In this document: positions 32,743 to 45,949 of the stretch, piece by piece | Numbering within the stretch: the first letter of the stretch is position 1 | Layout: the number at the start of each line of letters is the position of its first letter | Assembly (NCBI GenBank): GCA_038373865.1 | Contig: JAXGGA010003938.1 | Location: forward strand, 31,027-95,026 | DNA: 64,000 bases | Source of the DNA: Uloborus plumipes | Lineage: Eukaryota > Arthropoda > Arachnida > Araneae > Uloboridae | Reading direction: 5' to 3' | Program-made: the position numbers and the translations under genes | The notes under the pieces: generated by a model | What the model saw: the letters and a program-made list of their open reading frames with translations, nothing else | Database searches by the model: none | Told to the model about the DNA's origin: nothing

Positions 32743-32948
32743 ATTGAAATGTTCATTAACTTATTTTAATAACATTTCGTTAGTTCCTTTCATATCGGCT
32801 TGGGAACTGGGCCAGTTTTAATCGTCACGAAGTTACGTTCAAAAAAGTCCGACTTCCGTCAGTTAGAAATGAACTTGCCAAGTTATAAGAAGCCGATATG
32901 AAAGGAACTAACGAAATGTTATTAAAATAAGTTAATTAACATTTCAAT
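32743..32948. repeat. 59-bp inverted repeat, one mismatch, 88-nt loop
   Basis: 32743-32801 and 32890-32948 are complementary with one mismatch. The arms run from ATTGAAATGTT to CATATCGGCTT. They are probably the core of a hairpin MITE or an internal structure of the surrounding repeat. Confidence 0.92.
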
Positions 32949-34502
32949 AACTCTCACGACTGTAGTTAACAGAACAGCTATAGAACTTGGAGCCTGTTAG
33001 ATTTCAACTCTTTTGTCGGTGGCACCGCTGCTTCAAACTGCCCGAACGTTGTTTCAACCGAACTTGGCTCCTTTTTCACATTAATGTTTTTGTTGGGATA
33101 TCATGCATTTTTGAAAAGCCGAAGTAACGGTTATGCTTTCATTTAGACACAAATTAATACACACATAACATGAGATTTCAGTTACGCTGACAACGCAGAT
33201 ATAACATAGGCCATGTTACATTCGACATATTTTTAATTTTAATGATTTTACTCGTAATTCAAATAAATACTAGGAGACGCTGCAATTTATGTTCACTAAC
33301 GAAAGAAACAGTTAAAACAAGTAAATTTTCTTCATGTTTATCCTATATTTTTCGTAAAAGAGGAATAGAATATTACAACTACTTGGTTAATATCTTAAGT
33401 CACCGCAAGGTGGCATAGTCAATCTCTAGAATTCGAATTATTTATTTCATCTTGATAAACCATTTTAATCTTCCGTCAAGGCAAACTAAGCCTTGAAACA
33501 GCTTACAATAAAACATTTGATTTTAAACTTAAATATTTTATTTTTGGCAACGTTTTACGTTTATTTTGGCGCTTTTGTTTGACGAACCATTTATAAATCG
33601 CGCCAAGATACTCATTAAAAAAAAATGCTTTTTTTCTTGCTTTTTTAATGTAGTTTTTGGACTTTTTAGATTTTTCCCATAGTTAGTGTATGGAAATATA
33701 CCTTGATGCCAAAATTTAAGATTCTGAGACACTTGGAAGTAGGTAAACATTTTGATGAGTGAGTGTATAATCTAAATAAGAAAATCGCCATATTATCACT
33801 TTTCAAATATTAATAACTTTAAAACTAAAAGAGATATATTCATAAAATTTAGGATTATGGGTGTTCTATATCACTCTAATAGCCTTACAAAATTTAAAGC
33901 ATGTAGATGAAGTAGTTCTTGAGAAACGGAGGGGTCGAAAGTAGCCCGAAATGGTTCGTGTAAAGATACACTAGCAGATGTGCAGCGCGAACTTGGCTGA
34001 CACACTGCTGTGTGTCTTGATAATCTTCAGTTGATTCGTTACCATCGAAACTACAAGCCTTCTGTCTGAAACGGTTGCTAGGGACTACGTCATCACATTG
34101 GGGCCAGTTTCTTTCATTTTCCAGCTTGTTATTATACGCAAAACCCATTCAAACTAGCTAGAAGAATCTTATTCCAGTTGGACTTTATCACCAAAACCTT
34201 CATTTGGATTATAAAAGGTAAGTTGTGCTTTCTTTCATGCATCATATTCCTTTATAATCTTGAAATTAACTTATTTTTAAGTACTAACTGAAATTACCGA
34301 TAGCTTCCGGATTAGTTGACTGAGCTTTAAGTTTACTTGATCTATTTCCGACTTTCTGTGCGAAATTTAAATATTTATTCATGGAAAATGCTTGCCTAAT
34401 TGAAATTTCTTTTCCGGATTGTAAAAGCTGTACTTTTTCAAAATGTAACCGCCACTTTCGAAAGTTAAGTCAAGAAGCTAGCTAAACTATTTTCCTAAAC
34501 TA
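32949..34502. other. Repeat-like intergenic DNA
   Basis: No gene. A segment near 34035-34075 (minus strand: TCAGACAGAAGGCTTGTAGT, then TTCGATGGTAAC) recurs inverted at about 39903-39938, so parts of 32-34 kb and 40-41 kb belong to one repeat family. Confidence 0.45.
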
Positions 34503-34545
34503 CACTGGCGGAAAAAAAAATCCCAACACCAAGAAAGACTTGTCT

Positions 34546-36758
34546 TTATATATATAGATGACGGTGTTCGTTTGTCTGTATGTTTGTAACCGCTGGCCAG
34601 AAGCCCCCGCAGCACCCACAGACCTGAAACTTGGCTCAAAAATTCGAACGTACCCCGCCCTCGTGCACCTCGAAGCCCAAATTTTTAATTTCGAATTAGT
34701 TATTTTTAAATTAATTAATTAGTCTCATTTTTGGTGTATCCGCCATAATTGAGGGGGGAAAACCTCCCCCCACCCCAAAACATTATATATCGTTGGAAAG
34801 GGTTTTTTTTTCTCAAAAAGAAAAGTTTTAGCACGTTTCTGTACGTTAATTAGGACAGGAGATATTAATTAATCAAATTTAGTCAATTTTCAAGGCCTAA
34901 CTCTACGCAGAACTGAAACACTAGAGCCATTTTCCTGATCAGCTGCTCTTTTGTCCCTGAAGTTACTTTGTGGTTTAAATTTGCGTATAGATTTAAGCCT
35001 TGAAAATTTATTCAATTTGATTAATTAATATCTCCTGTTACTTACTTAACTTTCTGTCTCTTATATTTATTTGGCGAATTGATTTAAACTTTAACATGAC
35101 TTTAAGTGGAATTTAAAAGGTTGTGGAGCGCATTTGAACTAAAGGATATAATATTTTTTCTTCAGAGGAGGTTAAAGTGAATTTAAATTTATTAAGTTGA
35201 CTTCCTCAAAATTCGGGGTTCCCGAAAATGTCACAATGGAACTATCATTGTTAAAAATTTAGGGATGGCTTATCAGTTCTTCTTCGCATTTGGCGTCTTA
35301 AAGTTTGGCGACAATCAGGAAATTTACCAAACCTCCCATCCAGTGAAACACTACTTTCTCCAACTCAAAGAAAAATAAAACGGTCTGGGAAATAACAGTA
35401 GTTGTTTGCAGTTTAAAGCGTATTTCATTGCATGTTTAAAACATGTATTTAATGCCGCCATCACTAAATTTTTCATAATAATAGTTCCATTCTGACATTT
35501 TCTGTAACACCGCTATTCAGTTAACCGGGAAATTTTCCAAACTTCCCGGCCAGTGAAATCTTGATTATTTGAGAGTCACTGTTAGATTGTAATCACTTCA
35601 AAGAGATGGTACGAAAGACAATTATATTTCTTTCCTTTTAATGTTCACATTAAAATCATGGAAGAATGGTTGTAGCTGATCTACCTGATACAATCGGTTC
35701 CCTATGTTAATAGATTTAGATTTGGCGACCAATTTTACATTGAAATTACGGTTAAATCGGTGAATTATATTAAATTTCAAGGGCAATATTGCTGTGGTCG
35801 TTGAGAGTTTTCGAAAATCTTGGCTCTACAGTTGTGTCAAAAGTTCCATTGAAACGTAAAAATTTCGCTAGAAATAAATAAGTTCCTCACACACACACAC
35901 GAAAAGAAGAAAAAAGTCTTTAAAACTAAAATAATCCTCGCATTGAACACTACAAACTGAAATGGCATTAAAAGTGTCATCAATATATTTTAAAAGGTCG
36001 TGGTGCACATTTGAATTAAAGAATATAATAATTTTACTCTTCGTATTTGGCGTGGTAAAGTTTGGCAACAATAGGGATATTTACCAAACCTCCCAGCCAG
36101 TGAAACACTTCTTTCTCCAAATTAAAGAAAAAGAAAACGCTCTGTGAAGGAACAGTAACCTAAATTTTTAATAGTTCCATTCTGACATTTTCGGTAACAC
36201 CGCTATGAAGTTACTCTTCGTATTTGGCGTCGTAAAATTTGGCAACAATCTGGAAATTTACCAAACCTCCCAGCCAGGGAAATCTTGCTTATTTGAGGGT
36301 TACTGTTATAGATTGTATTCACTTCAAAGAGATGGTGCGAAAGACATTATACTTCTTGCCTTTTAATGTTCACATTAAAATCATGGAAGAATGGTTGAGG
36401 CTGAGCTACCTGACACAATCGGTTCCCTATGTTAATAAATTTAAATTTGGCGACCAATTTTACATTGAAATTATGGTTAAATCGGTGGATTATGTTAAAC
36501 TTCAAGGGTAAAATTGCTGTGTTCGTTGAGAGTTTTCGAAAATCTTGCCACTACAGTTATCTCAAAAGTCCCATTGAAACGTTTATTTGGCGAATTGATT
36601 TAAACTTTAATATGACTTTTAGTGGAATTCAAAAGGTTGGGGAGCACATTTGAATCAAATATAATAATTTTACTTTAGAGGGTTAGAGTGAATTAAACTT
36701 TATTTAGTTAACTTCCTTTACATTTGTTGCACGGGCATCGCCGTGCGGGTACTGCTAG
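34546..36758. mobile_element. Insertion within the Tc1 element, with internal duplication
   Basis: It starts after the Tc1 left repeat with ATATATATAGATGACGG and TGTATGTTTGTAAC, and ends GCACGGGCATCGCCGTGCGG then TACTGCTAGTA, the inverse of the end at 17976. Inside, segments recur: TTATTTGGCGAATTGATTTA at about 35067 and 36582; TTTGGC.ACAAT..GGAAATTTACCAAACCTCC at 35290, 36055 and 36235; and ~330 bp of 35510-35850 matches 36260-36580. No intact frame. Confidence 0.8.
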
Positions 36759-36949
36759 TATTAGATAAACGAAATTTGGTAGGCGTATTTATACAACTGA
36801 AAGATGACATCGATTGAAATTTCGAGTTCCGCGCATAAGTGTGGCGCAGCTGGCGTCACCCAGAACATGCAAATAAGGCTTGTTTCAAAAGCGTGTTGTG
36901 AAGCTCGTGTGTATTATTTTTCCGTGAAATTTGACGAATTGCGTTCATG

Positions 36950-37982
36950 TTAGCCAGGAATACCTTTAAGAAGACGAAGAAGCCATTATCAACAGCTCAC
37001 CGAGTTTGAACGAGGTCGTACAATTTGGCTACGAAAAGGTGGATTTTCATTTCGCGATATTGCAGAAAGACTTGGGTGGGAATGTTTCCACCATGCATGA
37101 TTATTGGAAGCTATGGGCAAGGAATGGTACTACATCAAGAAAATCGAGTTCCGAGCTGCTACGTGGCACGACTGAGAAGGAAGATCGCCGAATCTTGCGT
37201 ACGGCTGTGGCGCATCGTACTGCATCTGCGGCTGACATTCGAGCTGCAGTTGATACCGTCGTGACCCAAGGAACGGTAAGAAACTGTTTACTTCAAGGAC
37301 AGCTCCGAGCCAGGCAGCCTGTAGCCGGTATTCCATTGACTGCAAACCATTGCCTTTTCCGACGACAGTGGTGCCACGACAGAGCTCACTAGAGGTCGGA
37401 GTGGAGATCTGTTGTAATTTTTGATGAAAACGGATTCTGAATTAGCGCCAGTGGTGGCTGTATATTGATCAGAAGGAGGCCAGGGGACCGCCTGCATCCA
37501 AGCGGTCTACGGCCTAGACACACGGGACTCACACCTGGAGTTATGGTCTCTGGAGCAATTTCCTACGACAGCAGGAGCATTCTTGTGGTTATCCCAAACT
37601 CACTGACTGAAAATTTGTCATCAGTCTGTTAATTTAACCAGTAATACAGCCCTTCATGAGTAGCATTCAAGGGGGCGTTTTCCAACCGGATAACGCTCGC
37701 CCTCACATTGCTGCTGTAACGCAATGTGCTCTACAGAGTGCTGACATGTTACCATGACCTGCAAATTCACCAGGTCTGTCTCCAATTGATAACGTATGGG
37801 ATATCATGGGATGGCACCTCGAGCATCATCCACAGTCAGCAATGACGGTCCTAGTATTGACACAGCAAGTGCAACAAGCATGGAACTCCATACCACAAAG
37901 TGACATTCGGCACCTGTATGACATAATGCATGCACGCTTGCAGGTTTGCCTTCAAAATTCTGGAGGTTACACCCTCTATTAA
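36950..37982 (+). pseudogene. Tc1-family transposase pseudogene
   Basis: Across three frames the plus strand spells a Tc1 transposase: YQQLTEFERGRTI near the N-terminal helix-turn-helix, GTTEKEDRRILRTAVAHRTA (about 37163-37222), VFQPDNARPH with the second catalytic Asp (about 37678-37707), SPGLSPIDNVWDIMG (about 37770-37815) and NSGGYTLY at the end. Frameshifts and stops break it several times (for example near 37388 and 37437), and the region of the first catalytic Asp (DE..F) is corrupted. It cannot make a transposase. Confidence 0.93.
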
Positions 37983-38147
37983 ATTAACATAATTTCGCAT
38001 TTGCACAGCATTTTCTTGAGCTTAAATTAGCCAGTGATCTTGTGCATTTAATCAATTAAACATGTTAACTAGACAATTGCATTAACCAAATTTCATTACT
38101 CTACGGCAATTTTTTCTTGGTGTTGGGATTTTTTTTCCGCCAGTGTA

Positions 38148-41100
38148 TATCCAACGATTTTGTAATGAAATGAAGTTGATGTATTACCTGTTAAAGGATT
38201 ATAAAATATTTAAAGCGCTTAGAGTAATGCATTGACAAACACTTTGTATCTATTCGAAACTCAAATACAACCTGCCAACGAAATATCTATGAGCAGCTAT
38301 TTTCAGTCAAGTAATCCATTCCTGGCAAAACACCCAAGTCCTTCGTGTGCTGTATGATAAATATGCTGTGGTATTTACATTGTAAATTGACAGATTTAAT
38401 GATAAGAATTTTACTAATACTTGGTTTTGGCACGTTTTTAAAAAGCTTGCTGAAAGTCAAATAGGTACCACTGATTTAGGTATTGTATCTTCGCCAATTA
38501 ATTTCGCCAAAAATTTGCAAAAGCTATTTAGGTAAAATCTTCTTTTTTCAAACCTTAAAACTTGAGTTAATAAAATTGAAGTTTTTTTGTCAATAATTTT
38601 TTTGGATGTGATTTCAAGTTCGCTAATTTTACGCCAGTCAATGAAAGTAAAATTTTTGGCGAAATTTCAAAAGCCATTTAACAATATTAACACAATTATC
38701 TCAAATTTGAAGAAATCGGTCAAGGAAATAAATGCAGCTATAAAACAAAATTAAAACTAACATAAATGTTGCGCTAAACATTTTGGAAAACGTTTAAGTG
38801 GTGATTTTTGGCGCAATTTTATGATTGCGAAAACTAGCGCACATTTAGACGAGTTTTGGTTTGGCCAAATTTTAACAGCTCCTTGACATTTTATAGTTCT
38901 AAATGGTTTTTGAAGGATTGGTTTGTAAAAAAAAAAGTTTGCGAGTCAAGAAATTGAGCCAAATTTTTAGCTGCGCCAACAACCAACATTGTCGAAACTC
39001 TTCATTGTACCTTTAAATTTAGAGCAATACTTAAGGGCCGACAACCTACATTTGATCTCAACTAAAGAAATAATGAAGGAGCAAACAAACTGATATTAAA
39101 CGTTTACTACAAATTGCACTTTTGTAAAGAAAAATCAAGCATGAATAAAACCTTATTTATTAGAAAAAAAAAGCTAAAAAATAATTCTAGTAAGCTGCCC
39201 ACAATTTCTACTTCTCTCAGCATCATGATCATGAATATCCATTATGTATTAATATGTGTCAAAAACATAAAAGTATTTTCTTATGAATAATACTGAACTT
39301 TCAATTATAAATACAAATAATAAAATCATATAAATTTTTAAGCTTAGGGCAGACATTTTAAAATTATGTAATTTACTGACAGTAATGTTATAAGTTTTGA
39401 GCTTTTGACAGATTTAATTAGAATAGGAAATATTAAATAACACTTTTTTTTAAACCTATTAGTAGTAGCAGTTTAAAACCTATTAGTATAGGTAATTTTT
39501 AACAAGCATGATTCGTGTTTTTGTACTAATGAACATTTATATCATTACTTGATCATAACATTTTTTTTCATTCCTGAATTTTTTCAGACCGACTGGAAAA
39601 GAATGCCAAACAAGTGCTCGATTTCTAAATATAGAAGAAAACTATGATGAGAAAAAATAAAGCTTATATTTTTTTCGTTCCCTTGAGATCTTTGAAATTT
39701 ATGAAAAAACTACACTGACATGTCAATAAATATTTTTTAGAGTTGTGCTTTGTATATTCATTTCAAAAAAGTTGTTTTGATCCAAAAGTTTGATTTTCTT
39801 GTTTTCAAAATCAACAATTTTCCAACCGAGAGAAGTTTAGTAAAAGCGAGCCAATAATAAGCGCCAATATAATCCGCTGGCCTCAAGTGAGTGACGTCAG
39901 AAATCAGACAGAAGGCTTGGAGTTTCGATGGTAACGGTTGATTACTATAAACTTTGGAAGCTTTCAAATCCCTTGAGCTACGTTTTCCCATGAAACTTCA
40001 CCAGAATACCCACACCTCTCAGTCTCTCTTCAGATATTTTAGCTCCACTAAATCCTCATAATCATCTGTGACTTCAGCTCTGTATTTCTTCAGTACTCTG
40101 CTTAGAAAAATTTCTACAAATTCGCTTATTATGTAAATGGTATTGATTGTACTGGGCACTTTATTGCTTCAACTACAAGTGTTCGTTTCATTAAACATTT
40201 TTTAAATACTCACATATTAAGATTTTTTTCTGCATAAATCATTTGCCCTCGTCCTCCTTTTATCGAGATATAAGATTTTAAAGGCTTAAATTTAAGTGAA
40301 GCTCCAAATTTAAGGGCTTCTAGGGAAATAGAAGGCCGACTATTTCACCGCATGTGATAAGACAGCTATCAACAAAGCATGTGAAAAGATGTCTCCCATC
40401 ATAACCTGAAACTCGCTACATTTAGTGACTTTATTACAATTTCGGCTTTAGGACTTTATAATTCGAAAACGAGGAGGTGAGGGCAAATAATTTATAAATC
40501 CAGCAAAATGTTTTACTACAATGTTTCAAATGCAAATAACTTATTTTTTTTTTTTTTTCATTATTTCACTTTTGTATGGTTTCCTGGTGAACATCGAATA
40601 ACCCCTGAGTCAAATTTGTCTAACTAACGTAAACGGTATTTATAGTAGGAAAGCTCCTTTAATGGAGCTTTTCCACGCTATAAGAGACGAATAACCCAAA
40701 GTAACTTTCAGATGCATCAGTGGACTTATGTACTAAATTTGGCAAAGATTTGACGTGAACTGTGAATTTAGATCTAACACATGTAACACCCGTAACCAAC
40801 ATAGCACAAAAACGAAAAGGTTTTTTGAAAAAAATATTAGTGCATGTTTTTTGAACAAATGAGTACACTAACAAACCTAAATGGTGAACTTCTACTTCAA
40901 ATAGTTATTGTTACAGAATAACAAATACTTGTTTTCGGTTACGGTCGTTACAAAGATTCTAGATAATTTTGCTTGCCTGTAATTAAAAACTAATACAACA
41001 TACAAAGAAATTGATTGCTGGAAAAGGTCAAAGGGAGTGCTTACTAAAGCACTATAATTCGTTATCTTCCATATTGAACCCGGTGTAGCCAGGGTCTAGG

Positions 41101-41554
41101 CTGGAAACTTGATAATTTTTAACTGAAAAAATTGGTTGTAACTTTAGAACGTTGAAACCATGTTTACAGTAAAAACTAGAATATTTTACACTTTGAATTA
41201 GGAAACTATGCTTTCTTGTGAATAAAATGACACATAACATGTTATTATTAAGTAAGTTTCATATTTTGATATCTATGTCCTATTTCTCATGGATTGGCCC
41301 ACTCTCCTTAAATAACAAATAAAATTCCTTACCTAAAACAATTATTTCCAAACCGCTTTCTTCCTGTAAAATTAATTGCAAAATTTTAAACGAAAAAGTT
41401 GTTTTAATATTTGGATCTCAGCCAAAAAAAAAGTCCCTTCTAAAAACAGCAATTGCAATTTTATTTAAAAACACATTTTCAAAATGGTACCAGAGAAAAA
41501 ATATAAATCAGTAATTAGAATAAAAACAATTGTTAGAACTTTGTTGTAACACGT
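38148..41554. other. AT-rich intergenic DNA with repeat fragments
   Basis: No gene. The third GGTTACGGTCGTTAC copy is at 40937-40951. A short hairpin (AAAGCTCC..GGAGCTTT) lies at 40651-40672. The inverted match to 34 kb lies at 39903-39938. The frames have no domains or splice context. Confidence 0.45.
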
Positions 41555-41840
41555 ATTCAAAATGACAACGGAAAAAAATAACACTCTTTAATTTTAAAAA
41601 GTTTAATAATTTAATTAACGTTTTAATTCAAAATGGCAACTGTAAGAAATAAATGTCTTGGAATCTTAAATAGTTCAATCATTTAATTAACGTTTTAATT
41701 CAAAATGGCAATGGTAAGAAATAAATGTCTTGGAATTTTAAAAATTTCAATAATTTAATTAACGTTTTTATTCAAAATGACAGCGGAAAGAAACAAATGT
41801 CTTGGAATTTTAAAAAGTGCAAAATATTTAATTAACGTTT
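41555..41840. repeat. Tandem repeat, ~72-bp unit, four copies
   Basis: ATTCAAAATG.CA..GG recurs at 41555, 41625, 41698 and 41770. Each unit holds AAATGTCTTGGAAT and TTTAATTAACGTTT. Periods are 70, 73 and 72 bp. Confidence 0.92.
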
Positions 41841-41889
41841 TAATTAATATCTCAGCTAATTAACGTCGTAGAATTACGCGGTCGGTCTT

Positions 41890-42168
41890 GGGCAGGGATT
41901 CAAGTGAAACACCATTGCAATCGCTACTGGAAGTGAATTACATTATCATCAACTTAACTTGGCACTGACGTCACTACGGGTGGAGCCAATAAGAGCTCAC
42001 AAGCAGTCAGTGATCTCCTCTTATTCGCCAAGTAGGCTGTGACGTTTTATCTAGCTCGTTTTTCATAGGCAAACGTCACGATGTTTTTATCAAGAAACGT
42101 TCTAATGTAATTCATTTCCAGTAGCGATTGTAATTTGCTATCGCCTGTTTCACTTGAATTCCTGCCTT
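41890..42168. mobile_element. Inverted-repeat MITE (~280 bp)
   Basis: Ends GGCAGGGATTCAAGTGAAAC and GTTTCACTTGAATTCCTGCC are inverts. Pairing continues through CAATCGCTACTGGAA.TGAATTACAT and its inverse near 42110-42140. No coding sequence and no clear target duplication. Confidence 0.8.
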
Positions 42169-42719
42169 AATTTATCTTAATTTTAGAGGCATGTAGCAGT
42201 AAACGCTTACCAGGAAAAATCTCATCAGAGTCATTAGCCGTTTGGGTCCATCTGTACACTAATTTGCTTGAACATTTAGAAAACATTTTAAGATATAGCA
42301 GTCACTTTTTTTTTTTAAATGAGCCATCTAGAAACTGTTCATCTATATCTAAATCATCAAATAAAGTTTTGCTTCAAATGTGTGATTCCTTATTGTATAT
42401 CTGTCTAAGAACTATTTAATAGATTAAACTACTTCTTTAATTTTATTTTTTCGCATTTTTTTTTTCTTAACTGGAGCATGTATACATAGTTATTAAAACC
42501 AAGGTTCAAAATATCCAGAAAAAAATCTGGTATGGACCCCACACTACTTCCTTTTGCGTGTAAATTTCTTATTAGTTGCCTTAAGTGTTAAAAAAAGTGC
42601 TTGGAGGGAGCAAGGAACAATTCAAATATTTACTCCCCCAAACTGCCACGAAACAATGCAAAAAATATTTTACAATAGTTAATTTTCTAAATATTGCTGA
42701 TTTTAATATTATTCAGTGA
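42169..42719. other. Intergenic, nothing recognised
   Basis: AT-rich DNA without structure. Confidence 0.35.
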
Positions 42720-43290
42720 ATTTTTCGCAAAATATTGCCAATAGGGCCAAGTTAAACCCAAATTCAAAACATAATTTTTTCGCCAAATTTGTCGCCAAGT
42801 TGGCGTCAAACACTTGGCGACCAAAAGCTTGGCGACATATCGCCAAGTGGTCGCGCCAATTCATATCACTTGAGTCTGCATTGAAATTAACACTGATTTA
42901 CCCCAAAAAAGGGGTAAAACACCCCCCTTGGGAACATTCAAATGCAACCACAAGGGGAGGTGCACAACTAGACCATCCTCAGAGCCTACATACCAAGCTA
43001 GAAGCTTCTACGGCATATAGTTTTTGAGTTATGCGACCCACATACATACATACGCACACACGTACATACAGACGTCACGAGAAAACTCGTCGTAATTAAC
43101 TCGGGGGTGGTTGGAAAGAATTTTTCCGCTGCTTATATGTTGGTAGGCACATATGCATGTGCTGACAGGTCGAAAAAACTACTGAACATTCATTCGAGGG
43201 TGAGCAAAATCAAAATTTAGACTCAAATTTGAGTGATTTTTTTTTCGCGATCACAATACTTCCTTTACTACGTAAAAGGAAGTAAAAAAG
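42720..43290. repeat. Probable interspersed repeat ending in a hairpin
   Basis: The segment has short GCCAAGTTGGC/CTTGGCGA inverted motifs (42780-42850), an ACATACATACATACGCACACACG stretch (43031-43053) and ends with the hairpin TTCCTTTACTACGTAAAAGGAA near 43260-43281. The mosaic resembles transposable-element tails, but the class cannot be named. Confidence 0.45.
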
Positions 43291-43606
43291 GATTAATTTT
43301 AATTTAAGTATGTACCATGAACTTCAGTATTAAGTTCTTTAAAAAAAATTTAATGAACTTACTGGCTTTGACAGCAACGTATTTAAGCCTGGTGGATTCT
43401 AATTAAAAATGAATACTCGAGGAAAGGTTTGAAATATGCGTTAAAAAACAATTATTATTTCTATTCTAATAAATTTGAAAGCTTCGAGCAAATTTCATCT
43501 CATACCTTAGATTCATCGGATAATCGCACACAATCAGGAAGCTGTGCTTTACAAGTAAAGATGAATACGAGAAACTGCCCGAAAGAAGAGCTTTGAGGGC
43601 CGGAAG

Positions 43607-43850
43607 CGGGTTCTCTTTTTTCCTGCATCGACAGTATGTTGGTAAAGTAACTACTTTTACAGAATTCTTCCCCTTTTGAGAAAACAGGTTTTTTTCCTTG
43701 CATTGACTGTGCACTGACCAAGAAACTACTTGTACAGAATTCTTTCCCTTATCAGGAAACAGGTTTTTTTCCTGCACTCATACCGTTGGCAAGGTAACTA
43801 CTTTTACAGAATTCTTCCCCTCTTTAGAAAACAAGTTTTTTTTTTCCTTT
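43607..43850. repeat. Tandem repeat, ~73-bp unit, three copies
   Basis: AACTACTT.TACAGAATTCTT recurs at 43649, 43724 and 43796, each followed by CCC..TT...GAAAACAGGTTTTTTTCCTTGCA-like sequence. Confidence 0.9.
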
Positions 43851-45484
43851 AGAGCGAAATAGGGATGCTGTATTCAGAGCTGTAAATTGTTTTCATCTAC
43901 CACGTTAGAATCTTTTTCTACGCCTATGTATACGTGGCCCATGAGAAAGAGCGCGTACCAGAAAAAGCCCTACTGATTTACTATTGGCTGAAACAAACCG
44001 TTTTGAAAGGAAATAAAGTTGTTTTTCCAAAATATTATTACTTTAATTCGTGGCTAATTCTAATTCATTTCATTGTCACGGCTGAAAAACTAATTTTTAC
44101 TAATGAATAAAACAATGCCGTGCTCATCAGAAAGTGTTTTTTTTTTTTTTTTTTTCTATTCTGTATGCAATGTATGTAGGGTTATTACAAATGATTCATC
44201 CGCTTTAAAAACGCTATACATTCAAAAGTATTGCACGTACCACGATGAAGATTATATGAAAATAACCACGAAAAAACCCATCAAGATTTGGAATTTTATT
44301 GACCAGGTGATACGAGAGCAGTATTTTTTAAATGGCGACAAAACAAGAAAAGCGATTTTTTTATTTATTTATTTATTTATTTTTTTTTTTTTTGTTACAA
44401 TATGTGTGACTTTCATCTGTTCTTGCAGTGCTCTGGGGGTACATTAATGGCCTTTTCTGTGTACCCCCCCCCCCTCTTACCAAAAGCGTTACTAATTTTG
44501 AGAAGGTCCCCACTCGACCCTCTCCGATTTCGAAGATTTTTTTTTTTTTTGGATGTATGTCAAAGACCTGCATGAAGCCATGCCAATTAATAGCTCCATA
44601 AGTCATACGCGATTCTAAGAATATAAATTGTTTTGTTTTTTTGTGTCATGATTGAAAGGACTAAATCGTCAAGTCTGTGCTTTCATTGCTCGTAAAATAA
44701 GATGATTATCAGGCTCAAATTTCGTGATTTTGATAAATGTTTAGGGTAGAACAGCCTACTTGTGTAACGGAAGCTCAATGCACAGTACATTTTTTACAAT
44801 TTTCTGCCAAATTTGGCGAAAAATCGCCTCTCGATCATAAGTTATCAGCCTACAGCTGCTGAGAGAATGACTTTCTAAAGCTAATTATTTCCTCGCTTGT
44901 TGTCTGCTATTATGTGCGAAAGGTATGAAAGTGGCACCCTGATTGCTCTAATAACTGCTGCATTATTCAAGTTGAAATTCCAGTAAAAAAAATTTCTTCA
45001 CTTTTGTCTCAATTTCAAAGGGCAATATCTAAAAGAGTCATCTTGAATTTGATTTTTCTTTATATCATTACTTTTTAATTTTCTTAAGTAAAAAAAGTTT
45101 GTTTTATTTTTGAAACAAATCAGTTTAAAACGGATATTGCAGATCAAAAACATGCACGTTATTCCATGTGAAATCCAAGAAACAAAAAACGTAGACCTTA
45201 AAAGTTCTTTAAAATTTACAGGAGTTATTGTACATATGTTTTTGATGAAAAAAGAACCTTTTTTATATTTTTTTTATCATTAGTTTTTGTATGTGCCCCG
45301 TAAAACCTCAAGAAATAACAAAAAGTAAAGTTTCTTTGCTCACAAAGAGATTTCTTTTCTCACTATTATAAGATCTTGAGTATTTTCCTAGGTGTTATAA
45401 AGCTCTTTGCATAGAATTTTAGATGATGTGTCACGTTTCAAGGTTATGGATCATTATATTTTTAGGTCATTAAAAGCATTGTTT
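43851..45484. other. Low-complexity intergenic DNA
   Basis: T runs lie at 44137-44155, 44379-44393 and 44537-44551, and a C run at 44464-44474. No gene. Confidence 0.45.
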
Positions 45485-45885
45485 ATTTTTTTCCCAAAAC
45501 AAGAAGCTAAATAAATAAATAAAATAATAAACAATACAATATGGTGTACATATGTTAAAAAATTTCAGAATGGTACAACAAAGACATCATTCTAAAAAGC
45601 AATGGGCCCATAACATAAAATTAATAAGAAATGGGCCCATTGCAATTGTAGGTTAAACATCTAGGCACATTCTGGGCAAAAAAGAAATGGATTTTCAATT
45701 ACTACTTATCATATTTGCAATTACTAATATTATCAATAACATAATTGAAATATTCAGCTCCATTGAAAGTTTTCGCTATTGCTTAAAAGAATGATGTCTT
45801 TGCAGTCCCATTCTGAATTTTTTTTATCACATACACACCATATTGATTGTTTTATTTATTCATTTATTTATATAGTTTTTTTTTT
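45485..45885. mobile_element. Inverted-repeat element, arms ~110 bp
   Basis: The left arm (45505-45605: AATATGGTGTACATATG, TTTCAGAATGG, AAAGACATCATTCT) pairs with the right arm (45772-45875). The loop has two ATGGGCCCAT palindromes near 45602 and 45632. Confidence 0.8.
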
Positions 45886-45949
45886 TTTTTTTCATTTTTC
45901 AGAAGGGAATAGAGAGATTGGGCAAGAAAAGAAAAACTTCAAATGGGAC

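Larger units (their letters stand above)
34503..38145 (+). mobile_element. Tc1-like transposon, split by a nested insertion
   Basis: Inverted terminal repeats of about 33 bp start CACTGGCGGAAAAAAAA and include TCCCAACACCAAGAAA. TA flanks both ends (34501-34502 and 38146-38147). The left repeat is separated from the transposase by a ~2.2-kb insertion (34546-36758), so the parental element was about 1.4 kb. The transposase is broken (36950-37982). Confidence 0.92.
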
